Shown in pieces: positions 51,358 to 62,351 of a stretch of DNA of 64,000 bases. The DNA comes from an uncultured Campylobacter sp. GTDB taxonomy: Bacteria; Campylobacterota; Campylobacteria; Campylobacterales; Campylobacteraceae. Below the pieces are notes generated by a model. That model was not told the DNA's origin, did not search any database, and was given only the letters and a program-made list of their open reading frames with translations. The first letter of the stretch is position 1; every line of letters starts with the position of its first letter. Location of the stretch: positions 1-64,000 of the forward strand of contig CAKVDW010000006.1 in NCBI GenBank assembly GCA_934728065.1, written 5' to 3'. The position numbers were made by a program, and so were the translations under genes.

Positions 51358-52399
51358 TCACTCTTTAATGAGCGGTAAATTTGAAAGCAATTCTTTGAGT
51401 TTGATTTGCACCTTTGGCAAATGCTCGGCTACGCTAAGCCCTACGACTTGGGTGTTTTGGCTTATTAAATTTATAGCATTTATCACATTTACCACGCTTA
51501 AAATGCCTGTATTGCCAACAGCTGCGTAAAGTTCTTTGGGGTCTAAAACATCTAAATCAAGATGAATGAGTGCCTTTTTCGCCCCGCTTTTTGCCAGCCA
51601 CGCGTGAATCTCACTCATCGCCTTTGCCTCATTAGCGAGTATATCTTTGCCCCAAATGGCTTGTATGCCTAAACTCTCGCGCCTGTCGTTATAGTGCTGC
51701 GCTTCGTTTGAATTTAGCCCTATAAAAAGGACATTTTGTGGCTTTATGTGAGCAGGAAGTGCGAATTCATCGCTTAAAGTTTTATCCCCAACTAAGCCAC
51801 TCACCGCCATTGCGTGATAGCCCTTGTAAAAATCGTCCCCAGCCACTCCCAAATCAGGGTGCGCATCAATCCAAATCATCGCTACTTCGTCTTTGTATTT
51901 TTCAGCAAGATAGCTAAAAGGCGCGACAGATACGGCGCACTCGCCCCCAAGAGTAAGAATTTTGGCTGGATTTTTAGCCCGCAAAAGCTCAAAAGCCTTT
52001 TTAGTTTGCTCTTGCAAGATGAATTTGTCGATAATGCCATCTTGTGCTAGCCTTTTGCCGCTCTCATCGCTTTCATACTCCACGCTAATAGGCACTACGG
52101 CGGTGTTTTTTGTCTAAATTCTCATTTAAATTTGAAACGAGCAAATTTAAAATTTGCGCGCCCAAAATATAGCCTTTTGCCGCCTCGCTTGGCTTTAAAT
52201 CCTTAAAAAACGCCGCTATATCCCCGCCTTGCCACTGCGGATAAACTAGCTTTAAGGTCTCATTTTGCATTGTTTGCTCCTTTGCTTTGTCTTGGTTTGA
52301 AACCTTGTCTTTGGCTTGTGTTGATGAATCACAAGCAACTACAAATACCGCTAATGCGCCTAAAAACATAAATTTGGCACATTTTAATACCTTGTCCAT
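51358..52399 (-). pseudogene. Arginase/ureohydrolase-family gene with lipoprotein leader, broken at an A6 tract
   Basis: Two frames join at the A6 run 52106-52111 (minus strand). The 5' part encodes a lipoprotein signal (lipobox V-V-A-C, Cys23), a linker, and the arginase-family start LKLVYPQWQGGDIAAFFKDL; it then runs to a stop. Removing one A joins it to the 3' frame, TAVVPISVEYESDESGKR, which has the metal-binding LTLGGECAVSVAPF, WIDAHPDLG and HLDLDVLDP motifs. So the enzyme was complete before a one-base insertion. There are two starts with perfect ribosome sites: 52399 (AAAGGAGCGAGA), giving the lipoprotein, and 52270 (AAAGGAGCAAACA), giving the normal cytoplasmic length. Substrate unknown. 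Confidence 0.85.
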
Positions 52400-52498
52400 T
52401 CTCGCTCCTTTCAAAAACGAAATTTTGTAAAGGTTATTATAGTGCTTTTTTATAAATGCTTTACGAAAAAATTTGTAAATGCTTTACAAAAAAATTTA

Positions 52499-52972
52499 TT
52501 ATCTTTTGCTCGTCATTTGATAACTCTCTTCAACAAGCTTTTTTAAGGTTGTTAAATTCACGCTTTCATCTAGCTTTATGGTGAGCCAGTGCTTTTTGTT
52601 CATATGATAAGCGCGAAAAAAGCTCGCATTATCCACTAAATCATCGATGATTTTAGGCTTTGCTTTGACATTCATAATGTTGATGATTTCATCTGTTTCA
52701 AGCCCTAATTTACGGGCATTTAAAGCCATTACAAGCGCATACCATTTTTTGTTTTCTTTGTGGCGAAAGATAGCCGAATTTGGCGAGTCAAGCCACAAAA
52801 ATTCAAGCTCATCGCCATAATGCTCTTTGATATGCTCGATGATTTGCCTTGCGCGCGCATTTTCAAAGATATTTTTGTAATTTTTAACGCGATTTAGCAA
52901 AATCTCTTTTTCAAAGGCTCTTTTTTGCTCAAATTTGGTGTCGTAGTTTGAATTTTGGCAAGTTTTTTTCAT
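52499..52972 (-). CDS. MmcQ/YjbR-family protein
   Basis: The 157-residue protein has the YjbR/MmcQ (CyaY-like fold) pattern: an N-terminal helical part, SAIFRHKENKKWYALVMAL near residue 65, LGLETDEIINIMNVKAKP, and the closing AYHMNKKHWLTIKLDESV. Family members bind DNA or act as small double-wing proteins, but no defined function is known. Of two adjacent ATG codons I take the second because it lies five bases from AGGA. It is a single gene between the broken arginase gene and a nitroreductase, all on the minus strand. Confidence 0.85.
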   Translation of the reverse strand: MKKTCQNSNYDTKFEQKRAFEKEILLNRVKNYKNIFENARARQIIEHIKEHYGDELEFLWLDSPNSAIFRHKENKKWYALVMALNARKLGLETDEIINIMNVKAKPKIIDDLVDNASFFRAYHMNKKHWLTIKLDESVNLTTLKKLVEESYQMTSKR

Positions 52973-53031
52973 CATTATCCTTTGGGCGAATTCGGCACAA
53001 TTCGCCCTTTTGGTGTAAAAATTTGCAAGTT

Positions 53032-53703
53032 TTAGACAAACTGCACCACTTTTTCAAAGCTTTGTCTTGTTTGGGGGTGCTTTGGAGCGTTTTTTCTATA
53101 TCCAAACGCCGTCATAACCGCTACGCTAAAATGCTTTGTGTCAAGCAAACCTTCTTTTTGTAGGATTTCATTCACGCTTTGTCGGTTAAAACCTTCAATA
53201 GGCAAAGAGTCAATCCCAAGCAAGGCTGCACTTGTAAGCATATTGCCAAGTGCTATGTAGCATTGCTTGCACGCCCAGTCAAAGAGCTTTTGCTCGTCAT
53301 TGTAAATGCAAAAATTATCTTTTTGAAAGCTCTCAAAAAAGCCTCTTTTCATCTTTTGCACCTCATCATTAAGCCCTTGCACCTCTTTCATCACATAGCT
53401 GATATAATCAGCATTTGGGTGCAAATCCGCCCCAACTCGCGCTAAAATCACCACAAATTCGCTAGCGTTGTTAAGCGCATCTTGTCCGCCCCACGCCGCA
53501 TCATAAATTTTTTGGCGAATTTCCTTGCTTTTGAGCACCAAAAATTTCCAAGGCTCAAAGCCAAATGAACTAGGGCTTAGCCTGCCTGCTTCTAAAATCG
53601 TGCGAAAGTCCGCTTCACTCACGCTTTTGCCCCCGTCAAATTCCTTGCAAGCGTAGCGAAATTTAAAAACTTCGGCGATTTTGCCATTTTCTAAAAATTT
53701 CAT
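53032..53703 (-). CDS. NAD(P)H-dependent nitroreductase
   Basis: The 223-residue flavoprotein belongs to the nitroreductase family (NfsB/RdxA-like). It has FKFRYACKEFDGGK near residue 14 (FMN phosphate binding), AGRLSPSSFGFEPWKFLVL near 38, and the C-terminal AVMTAFGYRKNAPKHPQTRQSFEKVV. It would reduce nitro compounds, quinones or flavins with NAD(P)H. In Helicobacter and Campylobacter the RdxA relatives activate metronidazole; whether this one does cannot be told. The ATG lies behind AAAGGATACACA. It is divergent from fmt. Confidence 0.9.
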   Translation of the reverse strand: MKFLENGKIAEVFKFRYACKEFDGGKSVSEADFRTILEAGRLSPSSFGFEPWKFLVLKSKEIRQKIYDAAWGGQDALNNASEFVVILARVGADLHPNADYISYVMKEVQGLNDEVQKMKRGFFESFQKDNFCIYNDEQKLFDWACKQCYIALGNMLTSAALLGIDSLPIEGFNRQSVNEILQKEGLLDTKHFSVAVMTAFGYRKNAPKHPQTRQSFEKVVQFV

Positions 53704-53772
53704 TGTGTATCCTTTCGGGTAAAGTTAAAATTCAGCACTCATTATAAGGTTTAATCGTTAATTGTTTTCAAA

Positions 53773-53778
53773 TATAAT
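53773..53778 (+). promoter_or_regulatory. -10 box of the fmt-birA-parA-parB operon
   Basis: AAATATAATGTC, TATAAT 35 bases before the fmt ATG. Confidence 0.55.
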
Positions 53779-53812
53779 GTCTCTTTCATACAGCACAAAT
53801 TTAGGATAAAAA

Positions 53813-54727
53813 ATGCCAAAAATCATCTTTATGGGGACTCCAAGCTATGCTGAGCGCATTTTAGACGAATTGATTGCTTGTAAATTTAGCATTGTGGGCG
53901 TTTTTACGGGCGAGGATAAGCCTTTTGGACGAAAGGGCGCACTCAAACAAAGCGAAGTTAAGCGTTTAGCGCAAAGCAAAATTCCCCAAACGCCCATTTT
54001 CACGCCAAAAAGTTTAAAAACTAGCGAAATTTTAGCGCAAATTCAGGGCTTAAAGGCTGATTTTATCGTGGTTGCTGCTTATGGCAAACTTTTGCCAAAA
54101 GAGATTTTAAACTGCGCCCCTTGCATAAATTTACACGCTTCTCTTTTACCAAAATACCGCGGAGCAAGCCCTATACAACAAGCGATTTTAAACGGAGACG
54201 AAATAAGCGGGGTTTGTGCTATGCTGATGAATGAAAGGCTTGATGGTGGGGCGATTTTAAAGAGTGCGAGTTTAAATATAAAAAATAAAAGGGCTGATGA
54301 AGTGTTTTTAGCGATGAGCGAGCTTGCTGCAAGGCTATGTGTAGAGACTTTAAATGAATTTAAAACGCTTAAAGCCTTGCCACAAGATGAAAGCAAAGCC
54401 ACTTTTTGCACCAAAATCAAAAAAGAAAACGGGCTTGTGAATTTAGATAACGCCAAAGAACTTTATCATAAATTTTTAGCCTTTTATCCTTGGCCAAGTG
54501 TCTTTTTAAGCAATGGTTTGAAGTTTATCGACATTGAGTTAGTGGATAATGCGGCGCACGAAAGGGACGGAGAAATTTTAAGCGTGGAAAAAGAGGGCTT
54601 TTTGCTTGCTTGCAAAACAGGCACGCTCAAAGTAAAGGCGTTGCAAGAAAGCGGCAAAAACAAAGTGAGCGCAAAAGACTATATCAACGGAAAAAGGCTA
54701 AAAAGTGGAGATAGTTTGTATCGATAA
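53813..54727 (+). CDS. fmt: Methionyl-tRNA formyltransferase
   Basis: Fmt formylates Met-tRNA(fMet) for translation initiation. The 304-residue protein has the N-terminal IIFMGTPSYAERIL, the 10-formyl-tetrahydrofolate site CINLHASLLPKYRGASPIQQAIL near residue 103 with the catalytic Asn-His, and a C-terminal OB-like tRNA-binding domain (KDYINGKRLKSGD). Length is usual. The ATG follows AGGATAAAAA. Its end overlaps birA by 23 bases, so translation of the two is coupled; C. jejuni Cj0098-Cj0099 has the same order. Confidence 0.96.
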   Translation: MPKIIFMGTPSYAERILDELIACKFSIVGVFTGEDKPFGRKGALKQSEVKRLAQSKIPQTPIFTPKSLKTSEILAQIQGLKADFIVVAAYGKLLPKEILNCAPCINLHASLLPKYRGASPIQQAILNGDEISGVCAMLMNERLDGGAILKSASLNIKNKRADEVFLAMSELAARLCVETLNEFKTLKALPQDESKATFCTKIKKENGLVNLDNAKELYHKFLAFYPWPSVFLSNGLKFIDIELVDNAAHERDGEILSVEKEGFLLACKTGTLKVKALQESGKNKVSAKDYINGKRLKSGDSLYR

Positions 54728-55340
54728 AATAGACTCTACGCATTTGTTTATGTGTAAAAAGGCAAGAAAAGGCGACATTGACAAGCCCTTTGCCCTTTAC
54801 GCACTCGAACAAACAGGCGGTGTGGGAAGTAGAGATAACTCGTGGCAAAGTCAAAGGGGAAATTTGCACCTTTCGTTTTGCTTAAATCGTGAAAATTTAG
54901 CGCCTGATTTGCCTTTATCGTCTTTAAGCATTTATTTTGCCTTTCTTTTTAAGGAAGTTTTAGCGGCAAATGGCTCTTGCGTGTGGCTTAAATACCCTAA
55001 TGATTTATATTTAGATGATAAAAAAGTAGGCGGGGTGATGAGTGCTAAAATCAATGATTTCATCATCATCAGCACAGGCATAAATGCTAAATTTGCGCCC
55101 TTTGGTGCAGCCACACTTGACATAAATGTCGATTTAGCGGACTTAGTGGATAAATTTGCAAAAGAAATTGAAAAAAATCTTTTTTGGAAAGAAATTTTCA
55201 GCAAATATATGGTAGAATTTCAAAAATCAAAAAATTACAGCTTTCACTATGATGGTAAGGAAGTGCCTTTGGATAGTGTTTTGCTCTGTGATGATGGTTC
55301 GATTTTATTTCAAAGCAAAAGGATATATAGTCTAAGATGA
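54705..55340 (+). CDS. birA: Biotin--[biotin carboxyl carrier protein] ligase
   Basis: BirA activates biotin as biotinyl-AMP and transfers it to carrier proteins such as AccB and PycB. The 211-residue protein has the catalytic domain with DKIDSTHLFMCKKARKGD, the biotin-binding loop SRDNSWQSQRGNLHLSF near residue 42, and WLKYPNDLYLDDKKVGGVM near 95. It lacks the N-terminal DNA-binding domain, so it is not a repressor. Its start lies inside fmt and its end overlaps parA by four bases (ATGA). It serves the carboxylase whose subunit A is encoded at 13-14.7 kb. Confidence 0.92.
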   Translation: MEIVCIDKIDSTHLFMCKKARKGDIDKPFALYALEQTGGVGSRDNSWQSQRGNLHLSFCLNRENLAPDLPLSSLSIYFAFLFKEVLAANGSCVWLKYPNDLYLDDKKVGGVMSAKINDFIIISTGINAKFAPFGAATLDINVDLADLVDKFAKEIEKNLFWKEIFSKYMVEFQKSKNYSFHYDGKEVPLDSVLLCDDGSILFQSKRIYSLR

Positions 55341-56119
55341 GCGAGATAATCACGATTGCCAACCAAAAAGGTGGCGTAGGAAAAACAACAACGGCGATAA
55401 ATTTAGCCGCAAGCTTAGCTGTGGCTGAAAAAAAGGTGCTTTTAGTCGATGTAGACCCGCAAGCAAACGCAACCACAGGGCTTGGTTTTAACCGCAACAA
55501 CTATGAGTATAATATTTATCATGTATTCACGGGGCGTAAAAAATTTGGCGATATTATCCTCAAAACTGAGTTGCCAAAGCTGCATTTAGCTCCGTCAAAC
55601 ATAGGACTTGTAGGCATCGAGCAAGAGTTAGCCAAAGAAGATAGCGTGCAAATGAAGACTATACTCAAAAAAGCTCTTGAAGAAGTGGCTGATGATTATG
55701 ATTTTATCATCATCGACAGCCCGCCAGCACTTGGAAGTATCACTATAAACGCTTTTGTGGCAAGTGATAGCGTGATAATCCCCATTCAATGTGAATTTTA
55801 CGCATTAGAAGGCGTGGCTATGGTGCTCAATACCATAAAAATCATCAAAAAAACGCTCAATCCAAAGCTTAAAATTCGGGGCTTTTTGCCGACTATGTTT
55901 AGCATACAAAACAACCTTTCACGCGACACGGTGGAGGATTTGAAACAAAATTTCAAAGAACAGCTTTTTCGTGTCGATGAAGAAGAGGATTTCATCATCG
56001 TTCCGCGCAATGTGAAATTAGCTGAAAGCCCAAGCTTTGGTAAGCCAATTATTTTATATGACATAAAATCGCCCGGCTCCATAGCTTATCAAAATTTGGC
56101 ATATTCCATTTTAGGATAA
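55337..56119 (+). CDS. parA: Chromosome-partitioning ATPase ParA (Soj)
   Basis: ParA is a deviant Walker ATPase that moves ParB-parS complexes and so segregates the origin region. The 260-residue protein has IANQKGGVGKTTTAINLAAS (residues 6-25, with the signature lysine), LLVDVDPQANATTGLG, and IIIDSPPALGSITINA near residue 118. It starts at ATG overlapping birA and is followed by parB after four bases. No parS site (TGTTCCACGTGAAACA-like) was noticed in the window, so parS may lie elsewhere. Confidence 0.96.
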   Translation: MSEIITIANQKGGVGKTTTAINLAASLAVAEKKVLLVDVDPQANATTGLGFNRNNYEYNIYHVFTGRKKFGDIILKTELPKLHLAPSNIGLVGIEQELAKEDSVQMKTILKKALEEVADDYDFIIIDSPPALGSITINAFVASDSVIIPIQCEFYALEGVAMVLNTIKIIKKTLNPKLKIRGFLPTMFSIQNNLSRDTVEDLKQNFKEQLFRVDEEEDFIIVPRNVKLAESPSFGKPIILYDIKSPGSIAYQNLAYSILG

Positions 56120-56123
56120 ATTT

Positions 56124-56972
56124 ATGGCTAAAAGAAAGGCTTTAGGACGCGGACTTGAAAGCTTGCTGGGCGAGGCTGCTGAAGCTTACGAAAAGGATTT
56201 GGGCATCAATGTTAGCAATGTGCAAAACATTGAGATAGATTTAATCGCTCCAAACCCCTACCAACCGCGTAAAAATTTCGATGAAGAGGCTTTAAGTGAG
56301 CTGGCATCGTCCATAGATGAATTTGGACTCATCCAACCTGTTGTTTTATATAAAGATAAAGAGGGTTCATATATTCTTATCGCTGGGGAACGCAGACTTA
56401 GAGCCTGTAAGATTTTAGGAAAAACCGATATAAAGGCGGTTATTTTAGAGGCTGAGGAGGACAAGCTCCGAGAACTCGCCCTTATAGAAAACATACAAAG
56501 AGAGGATTTAAATCCTATTGAGCTTGCCATCTCATATAAAGAGTTGATTGATACGATGGGTATCACGCAAGAAGCCCTTGCAGCGTATATACACAAGTCC
56601 CGCCCGCAAATTACCAACACCTTAAGGCTACTTGAACTTGACAAAGACACGCAAGAGCTGATAATGCAAGGTAAAATTTCACAAGGACACGCTAAAATGC
56701 TTGTAAGCCTTGATAAAAACGAACAAAAAGTAGTTATTGATACGATTTTAGGGCGAAAACTTACTGTTAGAGACACGGAAAAGTTGATTCAAAAGGTTAA
56801 AAAGCACGAAGACATAAATGAAATGCAAGATGAGAATGTGCGAAAGGAATTAGACAAACTTAAAAAACGCTTAAATAAGCTTGATATAGTGTATAAGGTA
56901 AAAAATACCCAAATCACTCTAAATTTAAGTGATGTGGATAAAATTAAGCAATTAAATAATTTGTTGCAATAA
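56124..56972 (+). CDS. parB: Chromosome-partitioning protein ParB
   Basis: ParB binds parS and spreads along DNA as a CTP-driven clamp. The 282-residue protein has the usual start RKALGRGLESLLGE, the CTP-binding segment IAPNPYQPRKNFDEEALSELA with ILIAGERRLRACKILG near residue 85 and LIENIQREDLNPIE near 115, a helix-turn-helix (TQEALAAYIHKSRPQITNTLRLL) and a C-terminal dimerisation part. It is transcribed with parA. The atp operon starts 85 bases after it with its own -10 box, but read-through is likely. Confidence 0.96.
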   Translation: MAKRKALGRGLESLLGEAAEAYEKDLGINVSNVQNIEIDLIAPNPYQPRKNFDEEALSELASSIDEFGLIQPVVLYKDKEGSYILIAGERRLRACKILGKTDIKAVILEAEEDKLRELALIENIQREDLNPIELAISYKELIDTMGITQEALAAYIHKSRPQITNTLRLLELDKDTQELIMQGKISQGHAKMLVSLDKNEQKVVIDTILGRKLTVRDTEKLIQKVKKHEDINEMQDENVRKELDKLKKRLNKLDIVYKVKNTQITLNLSDVDKIKQLNNLLQ

Positions 56973-57012
56973 AAATTTGCGAATTTAAGTTTTATTTAAT
57001 CAACTTTTATGG

Positions 57013-57018
57013 TAGAAT
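57013..57018 (+). promoter_or_regulatory. Probable -10 box of the atp operon
   Basis: TATGGTAGAATTT contains TAGAAT with an upstream TG, 40 bases before atpX. Confidence 0.45.
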
Positions 57019-57057
57019 TTATTTTGTCGAAAATGAAATTAAAATTAGGAGTGCGAT

Positions 57058-57483
57058 ATGTTTGATGATGTCCATTTTTCCATTATGTTGGCAACTTTGG
57101 TTATCTTTTTGGCTGTGATGATTATCCTAAATTCAATGCTTTACAAGCCACTTTTAAAATTTATTGATGAAAGAAGTGCATCTATTAGCAATGACGAAGA
57201 AAAGGTAAAGCAAAATTTTGCCGAAATGTCAAATTTTAATGAGGAATTTGAAAGAATCAAACAAGCCACTCGTGATGAAATAGCCGAAATCAAACAAAAG
57301 GCTCTTAATGAGGCTAGAAATAAGGCTGAAGAAGAGCTTAAACAAAAAAGATTAGAAACAGAACAAAAAATGGAAATTTTTTATGCTGAACTTTCAAAAG
57401 AAAAAGAAGAATTAGAACAAGAACTTAAGCTTCGTCTGCCTTTGTGGCAAGAAGCATTGAAAAACAATTTAAAAAACATTTAA
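57058..57483 (+). CDS. atpF': ATP synthase F0 subunit b'
   Basis: The 141-residue protein has one N-terminal membrane helix (about residues 7-26, IMLATLVIFLAVMIILNSM) followed by a long charged coiled coil, the layout of the b' stalk subunit. It pairs with the b subunit encoded next to form the peripheral stalk that holds F1. Epsilonproteobacteria, like cyanobacteria, have two unlike b-type genes. The ATG has TTAGGAGTGCGAT upstream. It is the first gene of the atpX-F-H-A-G-D-C operon; subunits a and c are not in the window. Confidence 0.92.
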   Translation: MFDDVHFSIMLATLVIFLAVMIILNSMLYKPLLKFIDERSASISNDEEKVKQNFAEMSNFNEEFERIKQATRDEIAEIKQKALNEARNKAEEELKQKRLETEQKMEIFYAELSKEKEELEQELKLRLPLWQEALKNNLKNI

Positions 57484-57494
57484 AAGGATTAAGG

Positions 57495-58004
57495 GTGAAA
57501 AAAATCTTTCTTGCATTTGCCTCTTTGCCAACGATAGTTTTAGCTGCTACTGGTTCTGGGGATTATGACATTGTTCCTAGAACAGTGAATTTTCTTATTT
57601 TTGCAGCTATTTTGTTTTATTTGTTGGCTAATCCTGCGAAAAATTTTTATAAGGGTCGTATAGCTAAAATTGCTTCAAGATTAGAGGATATACAAAAAAG
57701 GGTGCTTGAAAGCAAGAATAAAAAATTAGAAATGATGAAAAAGATAGAGGACGCCAAAAAAGAGGCTATAAGTGCTGTAACTGTGGCTAAAAAAGAGGCT
57801 GAACTTTTAAGTCAAAAAATCAAAGATGACACAAAAAATGATATACTTATGCTTGAAAAGAATTTTGAAGAGCAAAAAAAATATGAAAAAAGAAAAATGC
57901 AAAAAGAACTTGTTGCTAAAGTTTTAGGGCAGGTTTTTGATAGCAAAGAATCTCAACTTAAACAAGATGAAATTCTTAATATTATGTTGAAAAAGGTGTC
58001 TTAA
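57495..58004 (+). CDS. atpF: ATP synthase F0 subunit b
   Basis: The 169-residue protein has a first hydrophobic segment that looks like a signal peptide (KKIFLAFASLPTIVLAATG), as in other Campylobacter b subunits, a second membrane helix (about 33-52, VNFLIFAAILFYLLANPAKNF), and a long coiled coil. I set the start at GTG 57495, six bases after AAAGGA; the longer frame from 57444 overlaps the b' gene. It forms the peripheral stalk with b' and delta. The stop codon shares a base with the atpH start (TAATG). Confidence 0.94.
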   Translation: MKKIFLAFASLPTIVLAATGSGDYDIVPRTVNFLIFAAILFYLLANPAKNFYKGRIAKIASRLEDIQKRVLESKNKKLEMMKKIEDAKKEAISAVTVAKKEAELLSQKIKDDTKNDILMLEKNFEEQKKYEKRKMQKELVAKVLGQVFDSKESQLKQDEILNIMLKKVS

Positions 58005-58525
58005 TGGAAGATTTAATCGCTAAAAAATACGCTAAGGCTATTTTAATGAGGGCTGATGCTAACGAATTTTATGAGTTTTTATTAGCCGTTGTTCCAGCCT
58101 TTTCTTTGGATAAATTTAAGCTTATTCTTAATTCTTACGAGATTAAGAAAGATGAAAAACTCAAGGTTGTTATGTCTTTTTTTCAAAAAACGACACCAAA
58201 TTTCACAAATTTTATAAAGCTTTTGGCTCAAAATTCAAGATTAGGCTTGATACCGCAAATTGTTGAGGAATTACGCAAGCAAAAAGCCTTAAAAGAGCAA
58301 ATTTACTCAGGCATTATCTTTTCTCAAGAAGCTGTAAAGGCTGATAAAATTGCTGAGTTGGAGCAAAAGTTGAGTAAAAAATTTAATGTGAGTATAAAAT
58401 TAGACAATCAAATCACCCAAACACAGGGGATAAAAATCAGTTTAGATGAGCTAGGTTATGAAATTTCTTTTTCTATGCAAAGTCTTAAATCAAAAATGAG
58501 TGATTATATACTCAAAACACTATAA
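58004..58525 (+). CDS. atpH: ATP synthase F1 subunit delta
   Basis: The 173-residue protein links the stalk to the top of the F1 alpha3beta3 ring. It begins [19 protein letters not shown] and has the delta-family helical domain and the C-terminal strand region with [25 protein letters not shown]. Length is typical. Its ATG overlaps the atpF stop by one base, and atpA follows after 14 bases. Confidence 0.94.
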   Translation: MEDLIAKKYAKAILMRADANEFYEFLLAVVPAFSLDKFKLILNSYEIKKDEKLKVVMSFFQKTTPNFTNFIKLLAQNSRLGLIPQIVEELRKQKALKEQIYSGIIFSQEAVKADKIAELEQKLSKKFNVSIKLDNQITQTQGIKISLDELGYEISFSMQSLKSKMSDYILKTL

Positions 58526-58539
58526 AAAGGAGAAATTCA

Positions 58540-60045
58540 ATGAAAATAAAGGCTGATGAGATTAGTTCTATCATCAAAGAAAAGATTGAAAATTTTGATT
58601 TAAATCTTGAAATTGAAGAGACAGGTAAAATCATCTCTGTTGCTGATGGCGTTGCTAAGGTCTATGGTCTTAAAAATGTTATGGCTGGAGAAATGGTTGA
58701 GTTTGAAAACGGTGAAAAGGGAATGACTCTTAACCTTGAAGAAGCAAGTGTTGGGGTTGTTATCTTGGGTAAAGGCGAGGGCTTAAAAGAAGGAAGTTCT
58801 GTCAAAAGACTTAAAAAGCTCTTAAAAGTGCCTGTGGGTGATGCTATCATCGGGCGCGTGGTTAATGCGCTTGGCGAGCCTATCGATGCTAAAGGTGCGA
58901 TAAATGCTACTGAATATCGCTTTGTTGAGGAAAAAGCAAAGGGCATTATGGCAAGAAAAAGCGTTCATGAGCCTTTGCAAACAGGCTTAAAAGCCATCGA
59001 TGCGCTTGTTCCTATCGGTAGAGGACAAAGAGAACTCATCATCGGCGACAGACAAACGGGAAAAACCACTGTTGCTATTGATACAATCATCAATCAAAAA
59101 GGGCAGGACTGTATTTGTATCTATGTCGCCATAGGACAAAAACAAAGCACGGTCGCACAAGTTGTCAAAAGGCTTGAAGAACACGGGGCTATGGATTATA
59201 CCATCGTTGTTAATGCTGGCGCTTCTGATTCTGCTGCCTTGCAATATATCGCTCCTTATGCTGGCGTAACTATGGGCGAATATTTTAGGGACAACGCCCG
59301 CCACGCACTCATCATTTATGATGATTTAAGCAAACACGCTGTGGCTTACCGAGAAATGTCTTTGATTTTACGCCGCCCACCGGGACGCGAAGCTTATCCT
59401 GGCGATGTTTTTTATTTGCATTCAAGATTGCTTGAAAGAGCAAGTAAGCTAAGTGATAAACTTGGAGCTGGCTCACTTACAGCTTTGCCTATCATTGAAA
59501 CACAAGCAGGCGATGTCTCTGCTTACATTCCTACAAATGTTATTTCTATCACGGATGGGCAAATTTTCCTTGAAACCGACTTATTTAATGCTGGGATTCG
59601 TCCAGCCATTAATGTGGGTCTTTCGGTTTCTCGTGTTGGTGGTGCAGCTCAAATTAAAGCTATCAAGCAAGTTTCTGGGAATTTAAGACTTGATTTGGCA
59701 CAGTATAGAGAACTTCAAGCCTTTGCCCAATTTGCAAGCGATTTAGATGAGGCTAGTCGTAAGCAATTAGAGCGAGGACAAAGAATGGTCGAAGTGCTTA
59801 AGCAACCTCCGTATTCGCCACTTGCCGTTGAAAAGCAAATCGTGCTTATCTTTGCTGGGACAAGGGGTTATTTAGATGATATTGAAGTTGAAAAAATCAG
59901 CGAATTTGAAAATGGACTTTATTCTTTCATTGAAGCAAAATACGCTGATATTTTTGAGCAAATCAGAACAAAAAAAGCTTTAGACAAAGATATGGAAGAT
60001 AGACTAACTAATGCTTTGAAAGAATATAAAGCAAGTCATATATAA
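58540..60045 (+). CDS. atpA: ATP synthase F1 subunit alpha
   Basis: The 501-residue protein has the nucleotide-binding loop [15 protein letters not shown] near residue 170, [16 protein letters not shown] near 193, [45 protein letters not shown] near 265-310, and the conserved [15 protein letters not shown] near 364. It forms the non-catalytic nucleotide sites of F1. The ATG follows AAAAGGAGAAATTCA, a strong ribosome site. Confidence 0.98.
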   Translation: MKIKADEISSIIKEKIENFDLNLEIEETGKIISVADGVAKVYGLKNVMAGEMVEFENGEKGMTLNLEEASVGVVILGKGEGLKEGSSVKRLKKLLKVPVGDAIIGRVVNALGEPIDAKGAINATEYRFVEEKAKGIMARKSVHEPLQTGLKAIDALVPIGRGQRELIIGDRQTGKTTVAIDTIINQKGQDCICIYVAIGQKQSTVAQVVKRLEEHGAMDYTIVVNAGASDSAALQYIAPYAGVTMGEYFRDNARHALIIYDDLSKHAVAYREMSLILRRPPGREAYPGDVFYLHSRLLERASKLSDKLGAGSLTALPIIETQAGDVSAYIPTNVISITDGQIFLETDLFNAGIRPAINVGLSVSRVGGAAQIKAIKQVSGNLRLDLAQYRELQAFAQFASDLDEASRKQLERGQRMVEVLKQPPYSPLAVEKQIVLIFAGTRGYLDDIEVEKISEFENGLYSFIEAKYADIFEQIRTKKALDKDMEDRLTNALKEYKASHI

Positions 60046-60053
60046 GGTGAATT

Positions 60054-60941
60054 ATGGCGAGTTTAAAAGAGATAAAAAGAAAGATAAAGAGTGTTAATAA
60101 CACTCAAAAGACAACAAAGGCAATGAAACTTGTCTCAACCGCAAAGCTCAACAGAGCAAAAGAAGCGGCGGTGCAGTCAAAGTTTTATGCCCAAAAGATT
60201 GTTGAGGTTTTAGAGGATATTTCCTTAAATGTCAATAACATTTCGCCAGATGATAAACGATTTGTGCTTTTTCAACAAAGAAAAGAAGTTAAAGTCGTTG
60301 ATATTATCTTCATTACAGCAGACAAAGGGCTTTGTGGCGGTTTTAATATAAAAACAATTAAAACCGTAATGGAAATGCTTAAACATTACGAGGAAAAAAA
60401 TGTAAAGGTTAGATTAAGGGCTGTTGGCAAAACGGGCATTGATTTTTTAAGATTTCAAGGCATAGAACCCTTACAGACTTATTTTAACTTAAGCTCAAGC
60501 CCAGATTATGAAAAGGCTTGTGAGGTGGTAAATCCAGCTGTGAAAGATTATTTAGACGGCACGACAGATAAGGTTTTCATAGTGCATAATGGCTATAAAA
60601 ATATGATTTCTCAAGAACTTCGTGTGGAAAATTTAATCCCTGTGGAACCGCTAAAAGTTGAAGATGAAGAAATGTTGTCAAAATCAGCTTTAGAACTAGA
60701 ACCTCAAGGCGATGAGTTGATGAATGAGCTTATAAAAACATACTTTGAATATGGTATGTATTTTGCTTTGATTGATTCTTTGGCGGCTGAACATAGCTCA
60801 AGAATGCAGGCTATGGATAGTGCAACAAATAACGCCAAAGAAATGGTTGGGAAACTGAGTTTAGCTTATAATAAAGCAAGACAAGAAAGCATCACCACTG
60901 AACTTACGGAAATTGTAAGTGGTGTTGAATCAATGAAATAA
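60054..60941 (+). CDS. atpG: ATP synthase F1 subunit gamma
   Basis: The 295-residue rotor-shaft subunit has the coiled-coil ends: N-terminal [32 protein letters not shown] start and C-terminal [16 protein letters not shown] with [19 protein letters not shown]. Between them is the Rossmann-like domain with [11 protein letters not shown] near residue 90. Length is typical. It starts eight bases after atpA and ends ten bases before atpD, inside the atp operon. Confidence 0.97.
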   Translation: MASLKEIKRKIKSVNNTQKTTKAMKLVSTAKLNRAKEAAVQSKFYAQKIVEVLEDISLNVNNISPDDKRFVLFQQRKEVKVVDIIFITADKGLCGGFNIKTIKTVMEMLKHYEEKNVKVRLRAVGKTGIDFLRFQGIEPLQTYFNLSSSPDYEKACEVVNPAVKDYLDGTTDKVFIVHNGYKNMISQELRVENLIPVEPLKVEDEEMLSKSALELEPQGDELMNELIKTYFEYGMYFALIDSLAAEHSSRMQAMDSATNNAKEMVGKLSLAYNKARQESITTELTEIVSGVESMK

Positions 60942-60951
60942 GGAGATATAA

Positions 60952-62349
<1,398 letters not shown>

Positions 62350-62351
62350 TA

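Noticed and set aside
56258..56776. 172-codon minus-strand frame inside parB
   Set aside because: Ser-rich translation typical of a complement of ParB codons; parB itself is certain.
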